From the NCBI GenBank assembly GCA_022829145.1, contig CM040747.1:41038613-41102612 (forward strand): a DNA stretch of 64,000 nt, in the 5' to 3' direction. The translations under genes and the position numbers were made by a program. How positions within the stretch are numbered: position 1 is the first letter of the stretch; every line of letters starts with the position of its first letter. This DNA is from Albula goreensis. Its lineage: Eukaryota; Chordata; Actinopteri; Albuliformes; Albulidae. Under the pieces are notes generated by a model. The model was not told the origin of the DNA. It did not search any database and worked only from the letters and a program-made list of their open reading frames with translations. Shown in pieces: positions 10,815 to 23,966 of the stretch.

Positions 10815-12240
10815 TAGGGATGGGTATCATTAAGATCTTATTGATACCTTACTGATGCTGTTGAACAGTTTGAGACAATATTGACACCATCATCAATACT
10901 TTTTATAATTTAGAGGGAAAAAACACAACTCTTCAGAGCAGAACTGCCATTGATTTTATTGCCTATACTAACAGGATATGTAAAAAAAATTCAGCGCCAA
11001 TGTTCCGTACTGTAAGTTTTATCCAAGAAATAACACCCATCGTAACAATCTGTGTGCCAATCATGATTAGTTTTGTAAAAATTTCAGGTGAAATCTGACT
11101 GGCTCACCGTCACACTGACCTATGCAACTACATGCCAGAGGAGGAAAATGCCTTCAGCTCATTTGTTCACCCTGAAGTGCATTCACTATGACACAGAAAC
11201 AGTAGAAAGTCTGGCCTCATTTTACAAAAACACACAACATCACAAAAGATTATAACCACAAAACATAAACACAGGGAAGACTGGAAATACAAAAAACTAA
11301 ACAAATCATTTTCCACAGCATGGAGTGGACATGATGCATGAGAACTGCATCATGGTCAATTGCAAAATAAATAAATAAATAATAATAATGTGTTGCTACA
11401 GTATGTCTAAATACAGGGTAGAGACAAGCCAGGTATAGAAGAGTCAAACTTTCAAATCTCTCTTCTTACAACCTCCACCCTGTATTCACACTCATGTTGT
11501 TTTGTCCTCAAGAGAAAACAATCAATGCATGAGATTAAAAGGGAAGCCCAGACCATTTGGGACACCCTGCATATCGTGCCACAAATGAAAAACAGAGGTT
11601 GACCAGAAGGTCCAGAGCAAGTGCCAAGTCACTCCTTCAGAACCTAAGAGCCCCAAAACACATTAAGAAAACCTTTTGCCCAAAATTTTACTCTAGTTTT
11701 TCTCAATACAATGACAGCAAAAATTGGAGAGATGATAATTCAGGTAGACCCACAGGTACAGACACAGATGGGGAAGGAAGCTCAGAATAGTTTGACAGTA
11801 GCTGCACTGCTTAGAAAGGAACATAAGTTCCCATATGCTCATCAGGTAAAGGAAACCTGCAAACAGAGTACCTCTCCTCCTCCATCACTCTCTTCTCTCT
11901 TAGTTCAACTCCACCTTATCAAAGGGGGCTGCATGAGTCATTTTTACTCAGCTTGGTTTGCCTGTAACAACAGCAACCATTTCTCTCTAACCATTAGTTG
12001 ATTAAGCCATTTAATCAGACATATTAATGATAATTTAGTCAGTTACTGTAGACTGTTAAACCCAGCCCGATCAGGCAACCACAGCTACAGGATGATCTTT
12101 CAGGTGCATTGGGCACATCCCTAGAGTGCTGCCCCATTCTTACATTTTTCACAACACCTCCTCATTGTGAGTAGCTGCTCACTGACCCAGTGTCATGTAA
12201 GTCAGTAATTAGCTGGACTTCAGGAAGTACCACTAATGTA
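10815..12240. other. Intron, no gene seen
   Basis: Begins with CTAGGGATGGGTATC, which resembles the end of some fish hAT elements, but no matching right end with an 8-bp duplication was found. Several short frames at 11557-12001 carry no recognisable domain. Confidence 0.3.
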
Positions 12241-12244
12241 AGAC

Positions 12245-13110
12245 TGTTAACATATATCTCCTGGTTAGGATATCACACAAACTAGGATGGACTGTAGAAA
12301 TGAGATCATTATGTCTGTATTTCCATTTCTTGATACAGTCACCAGGATAAACAGTCTCTGTCAGAACAGCACAAGGGTACCTGGGGGTAACAGCCAGGAA
12401 TCACCCTTCCACAGCAGCTCCTGTCTGAAGGGACTAAACAGTCCAGTCCAGTCTGGGCCAGACCAGACCTCAAACTGTAGTCAAAAGTTCATCTGATCCA
12501 TAGGGCACCCCCCTCAGACTTCTCATGACTGGATCACTGACAACTCATACTCTACCTCACTAACACTCCTGACCACTTTAAGCATAAACCTCCCAGGTGC
12601 TGCTGTTTTCTTATTTTCCATTATGTTTTATTGATTGAGTTTGTCAGTAGATATGAGTGTACCTTAATAGTCAGTCCTTGACTGTTAGTAGTGTTCTTTT
12701 TTGATATGTTATTCATGATTGGTTAAATGTTACACATAACTGCCCAGATGTCTACAGCTGTGTATGAACTGCCCAGATTTGCCAAACTGTCTTCACTGTC
12801 AAATGAACTTGAGGACCTGTGGAATGTTGAATGACTTTTGCGCTCTAAAGGAATACTGGCTTAAGCTGCATCCTGAGACCAAAGGGGGGTGTAGGGACAA
12901 TGGAACTACATTTCCATACACTCCACAGGAAACACCAGTGATGTTTATAGTACCGCCCCAGCCTGACATCCTCAGTTATAGTAAGCCAATTCTGTAACCC
13001 CAGAAACATGCAATGGGCAATGACAGCTATACAACTAGGAAGAACCCATTGTTCCCTCTCTTACTCTCCCCAGGGCTCTTAAACTTCCTACATTTATCCT
13101 CATGTGCAGA
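12245..13110. mobile_element. LTR-like dispersed repeat, copy 2
   Basis: Close match to 421-1285 and not interrupted at its left side, so it shows the empty site for the Tc1 insertion seen in copy 1. It has the same TATA-type and pyrimidine-rich layout near the right end. No internal coding parts were recognised. Confidence 0.5.
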
Positions 13111-13274
13111 ACACACAGGAAAACCTCAGACACTCTCAGACAATAACTACTCTCAGTCCAACACATAAAAACATGCTGACTGAGTCAGTGAGTTGAAAGT
13201 AAATTTATAAAATTATAGTTGCATTAAGTGTAGTCCACTCATTCAACATTCAATGTTTATTTGGTGGGATGTTA

Positions 13275-13440
13275 TATAACAAAGAGAATATGATAACATG
13301 ATAAAATGATAACAGAGACAAGCTCAGAGTCAGGGTCCAAGAGGTCATCAGAGAGGGCAGGTGGGGAGCTCTGTCCCCAAGTCAGGGAGGACACCATCAA
13401 ACTGTCCTAGGAATCATAGCTCAGGGGTACAGTGTAATTT
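13275..13440. repeat. Duplicated 150-bp block, copy 2
   Basis: Match to 2793-2940. Here the block joins directly to the Pro/Thr repeat of LINE ORF1, whereas copy 1 has a Harbinger relic, an A-rich stretch and the ORF1 coiled coil in between. Confidence 0.75.
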
Positions 13441-13935
13441 GAAGGAGGTCACTACACCCCTAATCACACTACACCCTCCCCAAAAACAGTCATGCCCACC
13501 CCCTCCCCAGACAGGAAACACTACACCCATATCTAAACCAATCACAGCTACTTCCCCAACCAGACCCCCTACTCCCTAATCACACTACACACCCTAATCA
13601 CACTACACCCCTAATCACACTACACCCCTAATCACACCCTCCAATCACACTACACCCCCGAATCAAACAACACCCTCCAATCACACTACACCCCCTAATC
13701 ACAAGACACCCTCCAATCACACTACACCCTCTAATCACACTACACCCTCCAATCACACTACACCCCCAATCACACGACACCCTCCAATCACACTACACCC
13801 TCTAATCACACTACACCCCCTAATCACACGACACCCTCCAATCACACTACACCCTCTAATCACACAACACCCTCCAATCACGCTACACCCTCCAATCACA
13901 CTACACCCCTAATCACACTACACGCCTCCAATCAC
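13441..13935 (+). repeat. Expanded 18-bp LINE repeat, about 28 units
   Basis: Runs of AATCACACTACACCCTCC and variants of 15-18 bp. In copy 1 the same place has about six in-frame units. Units here vary in length, so the array no longer keeps one reading frame. Confidence 0.9.
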
Positions 13936-14547
13936 ATGGCACTACCCAAACACACTGCCCACCCCAGGCACACAGTGGCCCCATCCACAGACACTGCCTT
14001 CCTGACCGACTCCAACCGGAAGCATGTGGATATGAGACGCATGTTCCCAGAAAGGAGGGTGTGTAAGCTGTGGTGCCCCACGACTAAGTCTGCCCTACAG
14101 CAGCTCTCAGACAGCATCCTGGGAAACCCTGGCACCATCATCATCCACACCGGGACCAATGACCTGGCCTCTCAGTGGGAGGGGGTGGCTGCCTCTGTGA
14201 TGGGAGTGGCTGAGAGAGCCACACAGCGCTTCCCCAGGGCAAAGATTATTATCTCCACCCTTCTGCCCCGTGCTGATGTGTCACAGCACACCATAAACAG
14301 CATCAACAGCCAGCTGAGCAGGTGCTGCTCACAGCTGGCTAACGTACACCTCGTCCACCACCCCAATCTGAACGCTCAACATCTATGTGACCTAAACACC
14401 GAAATGAGCAGGTACCTGAGAGACACTGCCTTGGGCCAACAGCCAGCCAGCCCCAGCCCCATACCCAAGCACAGCCGTCATGGGACCCAGAGGATTCATG
14501 TGCCCAGGAGGACTGGCCCACACAGCACCAGGGGGAGAGAGAGATAA
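13936..14547 (+). pseudogene. LINE ORF1 SGNH/esterase-like domain
   Basis: 203 residues open. After a basic start (MRRMFPERR) come IIIHTGTNDLA, matching the GxND block III of SGNH hydrolases, then FPRAKIIISTLLPRADVS and a C-terminal region around HLCDLN, where block V (DxxH) would be expected but is degenerate. In fish LINEs this domain sits in ORF1 and is thought to bind lipid or RNA; its activity here is doubtful. Related but diverged copies are at 5000-5560 and 58780-59100. Confidence 0.7.
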
Positions 14548-14559
14548 TTCTCCCGTCTC

Positions 14560-15122
14560 TTAAAAATATGCATATAAATCATGGCAGAGATTCTGGAGGA
14601 ATTTTTGTGTGGTACAAGGAAGAAATAGAAAATAAATTCATTGACCCAGTAAAAACAGGTGACACTGATCTTTGGTTAAATATAGATTTAAAAATCTTTC
14701 CATCTGAAAAAGATATGTACCTATGTGCAATCTACACCCCCATTGGATTCTCCCAGTTTAAATGCATCCATTTTTAATGATCTGCACACAGACATCTGCC
14801 ACTTCCAGGCCCAGGAAGTGTGCTGCTCTGTGGAGACCTAAACGCCAGGACAGGTACTCTCCTGACTTCCTCACCACTGAAGGAAACAAACACATCTTTG
14901 GCCAATCTCCTATGTACCACACTCCAATCATAAAAACCACAAACAGCCATGACAATGTAATTCATAAAAATGGTAGACAGGTAGTGTATCTCTGTCAAAC
15001 CTTGGGTCTGTATATCATTCATGGTAGGATCAGAGGGGACTCCTTTGGAAGGTTCACTTACAGCTCAGCTCTTGGGAACAGTGTGGTAGATTATGCCATT
15101 ACAGATGTGGACCCTCCTCCAT
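14560..15122 (+). pseudogene. LINE ORF2 endonuclease region
   Basis: Fragments in two frames show MYLCAIYTPIG, then LLCGDLNARTG (the APE endonuclease GDxN block), then RGDSFGRFTYSSALGNSVVD followed by YAITD, the later catalytic block. A frameshift lies near 14760. The same region recurs, truncated, at 54620-54960. Confidence 0.75.
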
Positions 15123-15829
15123 AAATGCATTCACTGTCAGGCAACAAACCTCCCTATCAGGAATTAAACAGCAAAAAGCTCTTAACTCACCTGAAATCAC
15201 TAACCTTACGAATACCTTTATTAACACACAGTACGAATCTAACAAATCAGGCCTAAATCTGGCTGTTAAAATTATTGACATATTTCATGAAGCAGCCAAA
15301 ATATCAAACCTGAAACTACACAAGAATTGTAACCCAAACAACAAACATAAAAAGAAATGGTTTGATGATGAATGTTACTTAATTCGGAAAAAGTTACAGA
15401 AACTATCCAATCAAAATATCATCAGCCCCAAAACCCAGATTTACGCTTGGAGTACTGTGAAACATTAAAACAACACACAAATTCTCTGAAACAGTAAAAA
15501 GACATTGCAAAAAACATTGAAAAATTGATCTAAACTAATTCTGGAAATGTAGAATAATTTCAGTTCGGCACAAAAACCTGCATTAACTATTAAAAATGGC
15601 TCACTTTGTGACAATATTTTGAAAACTTGCATATGGACATTGCACAAAAAGAATTAACAAAAGAACAAATTGAAATCAAAGAAACACTCACATTACTTGA
15701 ACAATCGATCAAAGACAACCAAAACCCAACTGACACACCAATCACAATGCAGGAATTAACTGAGCATCTCAACTAAAACCAAGAAAGTCTTGTGCTTTTG
15801 ACAACATATAATGAGATTTTGAAATATAG

Positions 15830-16700
15830 TAACCAGTTAATAAAAGAGGCCCTACTGAAATCATTCAGTCTATCACTAAGTACTGGCTGCTTCCTGACAC
15901 CTGGAACCAAGGGCTTATATCCCCAATTTATAAGAGTGGAGATAAATTAGACCCCAGTAATTACCAAGGCATCTGTGTAAGCAGTAATCTGGGGAAGTTA
16001 TTTTGTAGCATCCTTAATTCAAGAATTATAAACTTCCTTACCAAGCACAGTGTCTTGAGTAAGAGTCAAATTGGATTCCTCCCAAAACATCACACAAAAG
16101 ATCATATTTACACCCTATACACCTCATCGTAGATAAACATGTTCACAAATTAACAAAGGAAACATCTTTGCATGCTTTATTGACTTTAAAAAGCATTTGA
16201 TTCTATTTGGCACCAGGGATTAAATTATAAAATACTTCAAAGTGGTATTGGGGTAAAGTATATGACATCATTAGAAAACAAATTGGCAATCAAAGAACAG
16301 AATTCTTCACTCAGGGTTGTGGGGTGAGACAGGGTTGCAGCTTGAGTCCAACGTTATTTAACATTTACATTCATGAATTAACCACAATGTTGGAACATTC
16401 TGCAGCTCCTGGGCTTACTCTACATGACACAGAAATTAATTTTTATTATATGCAGATGACCTGGTTCTGCTGTCACCCACAGAACAAGGGCTACAGCAGA
16501 ACCTGGCCATCTTAGAAAAATTCTGCCAGTCCTGAGCCCTGGCAGCAAACTTAAAAAGACCAAAATAATGATATTCTAGAAAAGGCCAGGTCTCACAAAA
16601 GCAGATACAGTTTCACCTTCTGCAACACAGTACTGGAACAAACCACAAATTACACATACCTTGGTCTGAAAATCAATGCATCGGGAGCTTTAACTTAGCA
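15830..16700 (+). pseudogene. LINE ORF2 reverse transcriptase region
   Basis: Segments read YWLLPDTWNQG-like fragments, GVRQGCSLSPTLFNIYIHEL, and YADDLVLLSP at 16449-16478, the catalytic YADD motif, then NLAILEKFCQS. Stops and frameshifts are scattered through it. The block spacing matches L2/CR1-group enzymes. The exact clade needs a tree. Confidence 0.75.
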
Positions 16701-17640
16701 GTGAAAGAAAATTTTATAAAATTCAATTACAATATTAAATTTCTGGTTAAAAATAACTGACAGCATCTTACAGCCAATTGTGCTGTATTGTGCTGTGAGG
16801 TATGGGGTCCACTTAGCCATCCAGACTACTCACAATGGGACAAAAAGCCAGTGGAAATCCTGCATGCTGAATTTTACAAAAATATACTCCAGGTCCACCA
16901 AAACACACCAAACAATGCATGCTGGGCAGAATTAAGCCGTTACCCTTTGATTATTAACATTCAGAAAAGAGCATTAAAATTCTGGATTCATCTAAAAAAA
17001 AGCTAACCAAATCCCTCCAATATACCAAGAGCCTTCCTAGAATCCCAAGAGCTAAGCCAAACCAATAAAGTAGAAGTACTACCTATGACATGTTTCAGAC
17101 CAGCACTGCTTCAATTAAAATGAGCCAATTAATAAACTGAATAAAACATTCTTATTTGGAACATTGGAAGAAAATGACAAAACCACAAAACAAATTAAAT
17201 TACTACACTATGTCAAGCAGAAATTACAAACTGGCAGAATATCTCTCCACTGTCAGAGATATGAAGCAGAGACGGATCCAAACCAAATACAGACTAAGTG
17301 ATCACAGCCTGGCCATTGAAACATTGAGACACAAGCAAACCTGGCGCCCCAAAGAGGAGAGGATTTGTGATCCCAAAAGGCTGAGACAGAAAGAATGTAT
17401 CCAAAACTTCTTTTTGAATCACTCCCTGTGGAGAGACAATTACCAATCTTACTGGGTGAAGGACACACAGCCTCCCTGGCTGCTCTATATGTAGCAACCT
17501 GTCACATGTGAAGGAATGTAAAAAATGTATCTTAGTTAATACTCATTCATTGTATGCATTCATTTTTGTTCATTTTTTTCCTGTTATTAATTGTGTTAAT
17601 TGTAATTAATAACATTATTACAATAAAACTTGAAATGAGC

Positions 17641-18480
17641 CTGGAGAATGTTCGTTCAAATTAATTATTGATTTCTCAGAAAATGGGAAAATTCACAAAG
17701 ATACTCATCAGGGAATGATAGAATAGCTATCTAATCAGGGTCTAATCTCCCTCTCCCCATGTAAAGCTCTGCAAATTATTAGAGCTTCAGTGCTGATGCG
17801 ATCACCAAGAAAAGGGCACGCCACGTCCGACAAACTATCTCCTACCTACATGCTGCAGGCTCTGCAGGCGTTCTAACGAGAAACTCCAGGATAGTTTAAA
17901 TAAACCTGTTCGCTCCCTCACATGCACGCTCGCTCGCACACATGCACACAGACACACACACACACACAGACACACACGCTCCAGAAGGGGAAGGAGCCAG
18001 AGGGAGAGAGACAGGTGATAGCCCCCTGTGGTTGGGCATGTTTATCAAAGGATTCTACATTTGGGGGCATCTTAGGGCTTACCAACAACAAAGAGGGTCG
18101 TACCACGCCCAATTCCGCTTTTAACTGGTAACCCAAAATGCACATCCATTTTGGCTATCATAAGTGTTTTCGTTTTACTTTCTGAGTAAAGCTCTGCTCT
18201 CCTTGCCATGAACGGCCTGCTGCTCTTTGGTTCACTGATTCAGGGGTATTTACAATGGGGTGGAGTCCATTTGTCCCTCTCAGGCCGTGTCTGGGTGCAT
18301 GGCTAGGGACCATAAAAGTAGGGAGCAGGGTAAATAACCATAAAATGCATGTTGCTGTCTCAACACTAGTCTATGGATAGAACACACACATAATCCCACT
18401 TTCACACTGAACTTCAACACAAGATAATTCTGGTCAGGAACCACACAGCTGGCAACCCTAAGACTCAGGGTTTTATCCTG
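17641..18480. other. Intron with CA repeat and possible LTR end
   Basis: A (CA)n tract lies at 17938-17980. The stretch of about 17985-18256 ends in GGGGTATTTACA after a TTGG/GAGTAAAG-type element and a pyrimidine-rich tail, which could be the 3' part of an LTR. No coding retroelement genes were recognised beside it, and the LTR reading is weak. Confidence 0.25.
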
Positions 18481-18483
18481 CTT

Positions 18484-18572
18484 TACTTTGCTGTGATAGA
18501 GGAGTAAGAATAGAGGGATGGGACTAATGTGGACAAAGGAAGGAAGGCTGGATAGAGGAGAAGTTGATTGAG
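18484..18572. repeat. Intron segment duplicated at 20458-20547
   Basis: TGCTGTGATAGAG, then GAGGGATGGGACTAATGTGG and onward to TTGATTGAGAGAAG, recurs about 2 kb away with few changes. In copy 1 it lies next to an LRR exon; copy 2 has none. This suggests that an LRR exon unit was duplicated and its exon later lost. Confidence 0.75.
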
Positions 18573-18657
18573 AGAAGGAGCTGTTTAAGGTTTCTCTGTT
18601 TGGAGCCATAATCACTAACTATTTAATAAAAGTCACAAAGTACACAGCACTACTCAC

Positions 18658-18831
18658 CCCAGTGTCTGTAGTTTACAGTTTGGACTCTTCAGTCCAGCAC
18701 AGAGCAGCTTCACTCCTGAATCTCCCAGGTTATTGTAGCTGAGGTCCAGCTCTCTCACGGGTGAGTTTGATGACTGGAGAGCTGAGGCCACAATTTCACA
18801 GGACTCCTCTGTAAGACCACAGCTGCTGAGT
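18658..18831 (-). CDS. NLR leucine-rich-repeat exon, intact
   Basis: 174 nt with acceptor CTTTCTTTCAG and donor GTGAGT. It reads [19 protein letters not shown], then [19 protein letters not shown] and CKLQTLG: two LRR motifs of ribonuclease-inhibitor type. Phase and length equal those of the exon at 8216-8043, and it follows on from the NACHT exon in frame. Confidence 0.85.
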
Positions 18832-18834
18832 CTG

Positions 18835-20455
18835 AAAGAAAGAGGTGATGTGTTAATATTTAACACTTAATATTTTAAATGTAGTATTGATAGTGCTCAC
18901 TGATAAAGAGTGATAATGAGGATTGTAAGATCTACAATGCTCTGAGGAAGATGTCTGTGCTACACTCTCCAACTGCAGCACTTTACACCTGAGAATAAGA
19001 TGTCCTGCTCAAGTCTGACAGATCTACAGCTGTGGTTCTGACCCAAATAGCCCCTTTTCCTATATTCAGTTCTGTCAGAATTGGGGCTAATGGCCCAGCT
19101 ACCTTTTCCACAGTCTTTTTCAGGCTAACTCTGGGCTTTAAGCCTCACTCATGGCCCTACTCATGCCCCTGAGCCAAGTGTGGACAGCAGGGCTAAGGAT
19201 AGAGTTATCAGATCCTTTTATACTGTATTTCAGTATTAAAGCAAATTCCAGCCTTTAGAGTGAATAGTGAGTTAGCTTGACAAGTTGTGAAAAGTTTGTA
19301 TTTCCTTCCAAAGAGAGTAAAAAACCAAACATTATCACACAGATAAAGGTTCACAGGAGTAGTCACAGGAAGGCAAGGGGGTTTTTAGTTCACATCTGAG
19401 CAGCATTCCAGTGTGTCTGTTCCGATAGTGATCATTTCTCAATGACCTGTGACCAAACTTTTTGATAGTTATTGGTTTTACGAATTTTACCAAGAAACCC
19501 CAACTTAGGAACACCAAGGTCAAAACAGTGCACATCACTGAGCCTTCAGCACAAAACTAAAATCATTTTTTGATGTTTAACTATAAACAATTATGGTTCT
19601 CAGATATGAAAAGAAATGTTTACTCTCTGATACTTAACTGCCATTCTCTGAAAAAATAAAGAGAAAATAAAAAGCGATCCATATTCTTGGCTACTACAGT
19701 CTGCTTTCCCTGTTTTCAGGCATCAGTCAGTTTCAGTGCTTGTTTATAATCAGGTCTGCATTTCAGAACATTCACAGGTGCTTCTGTTCAACTTACTGGC
19801 CTGAAATTCAGAACTCAATGATTATGGTTAAAATTATAATCCCTATTATTTAGCTAAATATTGTGATTCCAATTTTTAATCACAATTATCAGTTTGATTC
19901 AGGAAACAAAATTATTTTATTGCACGTCATGCATCTTAAAACATGCTCATATTTTTTCTTTGGCTCTTGTAAATCAGTGCATTATTCATCTCTCAAAGTT
20001 GCAACAGCTACATAAGTTCATTTTCAGTTTTATTCTGTTCCTCATTTTAGAATTTAGTTGTGTTACTAGTTGTATGAATGATAATGATAAACTGGTGCCA
20101 AACCAAAGTATTTCCAAATTCTGTGTTCACTTTGTCACTTTCAGCTGGCCCTGACGTCTCCTGCTCCTGGACTGGCATCACAGTCCAGCATTTACCAGGT
20201 TCTGGGTCAATGTGTTCAGCATCCAAAGGTATCACAGTCTCCTTATCCTCAAACTCTCATAATATGCTGGATGGAAAGTGCTCAGTAATTCTTTGGAATT
20301 GAGTGATTTTTCCCAGTACCTGGAAAGCCTTTGATACTTCAGTATAGTCTGTATAAATACCCACATTTTGAAGTATGATTAAACTCTCACTGTCAATGTC
20401 ATATATCTAGCAATAAATTCATTCTGTGGCCCTGTACCACTGAATTCATTCTGCC
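18835..20455. other. Intron, no gene seen
   Basis: AT-rich intronic DNA with no conserved frame or element recognised. Confidence 0.4.
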
Positions 20456-20547
20456 TTTGCTGTGATAGAGTGGTAAGAAGAGAGGGATGGGACCAATGTG
20501 GACAAAGGAAGGAAGGCTGGAGAGAGGAGAAGTTTGATTGAGAGAAG

Positions 20548-22035
20548 ATCAATGTCATATATGTGGCATAAATTCATTCTGTGGCACTGTACCACTGAAT
20601 TACCCAATTCACAAACATACAACCCTATGCCATGTGTCAGAATATTCTGTGTAACCTTATATCATTTGAAATATAATTTTACACAAGGTCTGAATCATCA
20701 AACGTTTGTGATTAGGGTTAGATGCAAGTAAATATTTTGGCTGTGCATCATTTTCCCATCTTTTGTTGTGTTTACTTGTCTTTTGTGTAATTGAAAATAA
20801 TATAATATATAATAATAAAACCTCTACAACAATAATACTCAATTTTACAAAAAAAACCAACACAGCTGTAGCATTAACCAATTGCATAAAACCAGAAATG
20901 AAATAACACACAAAGCTGGATCCATTGGGGCCCTTATTCAGAACAGTTCTGCTGTATCTAAATGCTTTGGCTCCTCTCTTAGCTCTGCTGCAGTTACTAA
21001 ATGAGTCCACTAGAGAGCGCTGTCATCCCTCCACAGAGAACAGGCTGCGACACATTCATGCCAAAACTATTGTGAGGAAATAATAATGAAGCGCTGCGTT
21101 GCAGAGGTGCAGCTAGCTTATGGCTGTGCACGGTTTGTGTCGCTCAACTTCACAAGTCACTGATGGCATCCAAATTAAAGTTTCATCTGTCAAAGTCACC
21201 AATTTTGTATAAACAGAACAGAATATTCAACATATACCTTGTGGGTAGCTGAGCTAGTACCTCGCCAATAGAATAAGTTTGCTTGGTAGCTGGTACACAG
21301 CCTCCCTCTCAATCTCTGGCAGAAAAGCTTCTCTGTTGAGTCTCTTATTGCGGCAGGAGAAGCAAGCCCCACTGCTTGTTTGAGCCTAATTGCCAATCAG
21401 CTTGGCTGTTTGCGATGTCAGGTTTTTAGTAAAAACCTTGCTTTGAGTTCACATAGTTTTTGTACAGGTCTCGCTTTATAATCTTGTAGTCGCCATAATT
21501 TAGCCTTCTGACACATATCCTACATTGACTTAAGTTGTGACTTCATTGTCTCTTCCCTAGTTGTGTCAAGTTCCATAACATGAATTTATGTAACTTGGAT
21601 AAATATAACTGCAAGTAAAATATTTTGCTGTGTCCCACATGGAGTGATGAGGGGTTACCACAGAGCTAGAATTGTGAATCTATAGGGACTCAAAATGGCG
21701 CCGTCATGTCTGACTCTGGTACCTTTATAAAGTAAACTCAATCATAAACGGTCATATGAGACAGCAGTAAAGTAGGTTTGATAATAATATTTAAATTCTG
21801 CATGCAGTCAAATCAATGTTTCATACTGTAGCCAAGTCTTTAGCCTACCAGTTGTGTTCTAAAACATCCATTTGACAAGAGACTTCCACCAAGCCGTCAA
21901 GTTCGCGCACTCCACTATTACTGGAGCGATCGCCTACAATGTCCGAGTGGAGCCTGCTGGACTGAGAGCTCCAACAAACGGCATTCCAATCGGAAATGAT
22001 GACGAAAAAATAGCTCACAATTGATGTGACTTCCA
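20548..22035. other. Intron, no gene seen
   Basis: AT-rich intronic DNA with several short, unsupported frames. Confidence 0.4.
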
Positions 22036-22039
22036 AAAT

Positions 22040-22695
22040 ATTTGTGGTTAAACAGGATACATATTCCTAGCTTGATAGTGTCACGGCCTCCCTGGATCAT
22101 GCCTGACCTTACTCTGGTTGTCTTTAAATTCGTCAATGCTCGCTATAAGATTGCTGAGTTTAGTGTCGTGCGGCTGATACACTCCGCTTGTTTAAATACA
22201 ATAAGAAAGAAAAGAGGACTGCGGTGCCTCCGCCGCTTGTACCCAACGCCGGAGCTTCTCATTCCGCGGTCAGCTCGCTCTTGTCGCCGGGGACGGACAG
22301 CCCGGTCTTGGAATTGCGAAGGCAACAGTTCGCTGCCCCCAGCAATCCGTTTGTTCAGCGTTTTCTAAAAGATCCCGACAGCCTGGGCTGAGCGTCACGT
22401 TGTCGCACAATTTAGTTGGTTAAAGATGAACAAGGAAAATAAAACCGTGGGGAAAAACAATATTCAAGTGGAGTGGACAAGTTTTGGGAGATCCGCTTCC
22501 AGTATTTACCAGACGCCGCCGAACTGCGCGCACAAACCTCACTGGAAATAGCGCCGATCCAACTCACTTATCACTCTCCGGGTCACAGAGTCAAACCACT
22601 CTCTCGTTAATTAAACAATGTCAACCCTCGTTAAACATTGTATCCAAACAAGATGAAGTGCTTTTAAGCGACTCAGTAAATCTAAGATTGTAAAA
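22040..22695 (+). other. CpG-rich patch, possibly a LINE 5' region
   Basis: Locally GC- and CpG-rich (GGTGCCTCCGCCGCTTGTAC and similar), with two overlapping frames at 22042-22391 that carry no recognised domain. It directly precedes an L1-like endonuclease remnant, so it may be that element's promoter or ORF1. A host promoter in the intron is another possibility. Confidence 0.3.
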
Positions 22696-22829
22696 TATTT
22701 TTTATCTAAAAGTTGTCATTTTAACAAAAAATATATAGCATCATAACAGGCTCATTTGGGACTAATAAGATCTCCTGGAATTCTTAAAGGGACACCATTA
22801 GATCTCAGTAAGAAATGGCCTGTCTGTAA

Positions 22830-23720
22830 CAATTGGCTTGATCATCTGAAAACGTACTTGGACGAATTCTAGGAGAATCTCCCCAACAGTGAAGGAATGG
22901 TCGATGAAAGGATTCAATACTCAGTTGGGTTTTTTTAAAAAACACAAATGTAAGTTATTTTATCTCATCTCAACCCTGCAGGTCATTATGACTTAGCAGT
23001 TGTCACAACAGATGGTCAGTTTTGGAATTGTTTATTTGCCTGGGAATACATATGGTTACAGCCAAAATAAGTGAAATAATTATTTCCTCGATGCTATTCA
23101 TAATGAATTCTGAGAAATCAATCCTTATCTCAACATTTAATTCGGTGGGGATTTTAAACCAGCCCTAAATTAACATGGATTTATGACCTCACAGGCCCCA
23201 ACAAAACTGTAATCACACCTGCTTAACCAATATGATGTCTATGTTTGACCCAACCAGCATTTTAAGAGTCAGGAACCCTGATCAAATGGTTACTTGGAGT
23301 AATAAAACTGGCCCATCTAAATCTGGGATCAACTGATGGTTTATATCACATTCATTATGCCCTAACATTGTAAAGGTAGAGGTTGTTCCAACACCACTGT
23401 TAGACCAGAACACTATTGTTATAGCTTTTAGTACTTATGATGTTCATACAAAAAGAAGACACTCTTACTGGAAACATAATACCTCTTTGTTTGGACTTGA
23501 GCCTGCTAGATATTAAATTACAGCATGTATTAATTCTGTCTGGATAAAGCAAAGCAAGAAACATTATATGATCTTAAGAGGGACCTTCTAAAATTTGAGA
23601 TACAAAACCCTAGCAATGAAATCAGGTTCTGAAAAAAGGGAGAAAAATGAATTGATCGCAAACATTTTTGCGTTTAAGTACATACATTGAATATAAACCA
23701 GAAGAAAACTGATCTAAATG
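22830..23720 (+). mobile_element. L1/Tx1-like LINE endonuclease remnant
   Basis: Heavily decayed. Around 23280-23420 the plus strand gives VTWSNKTGPSKSGIN, then WFISHSL and VKVEVVPTPL, matching the late APE-endonuclease region of L1-type LINEs (TW..., S.IDYWLIS). Around 23470 SYWKHNTSLF matches the conserved G.W..N.SLL block that follows it. Frames are broken repeatedly and both ends are missing. Confidence 0.5.
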
Positions 23721-23966
23721 AGCTCATTTGAAAAGCAAGGTGAGTCAACAGTACATCTATAAAGCCAAAGGAGTTTCATAAGGACAAGCTATAAATGGCT
23801 AAAAGAAGGTGAACATATTGTAATTACTTTTTTAAAACTGGAACAACAACATAATATCTGATCTAAATTTAAATGGTATCTTGATAAAAAAAAAAAAACA
23901 TGGAAATGTCAAAGCTTGGCAAGTAATTTAACTAAACAGTATCTGGCCATTCAGGCAGGATGTGAA

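Larger units (their letters stand above)
13441..17640 (+). mobile_element. LINE (L2/CR1-like), copy 2, with esterase-like ORF1, EN and RT
   Basis: Non-LTR retrotransposon. In order: expanded NHTTP repeat (13441-13935), SGNH-like ORF1 domain (13936-14547), APE-type endonuclease (about 14560-15122), linker with WFDDEC (about 15350), reverse transcriptase (about 15830-16700), C-terminal region (about 16770-17494) ending in a stop after WLLYM, and an AT-rich 3' end with AATAAAACTTG near 17620. The ORF1 coiled coil present in copy 1 is absent. Frames are broken many times. It sits in the NLR gene's LRR region in the opposite orientation. Confidence 0.8.

Noticed and set aside
10815-12130. A hAT element from CTAGGGATGGGTATC to a CATCCCTA near 12110
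   Set aside because: The flanking 8 bp do not match and the right end lacks the longer inverted repeat.
17985-18256. A firm LTR retroelement call
   Set aside because: Only an LTR-like end is visible, with no partner, target duplication or internal genes; left as a weak suggestion.
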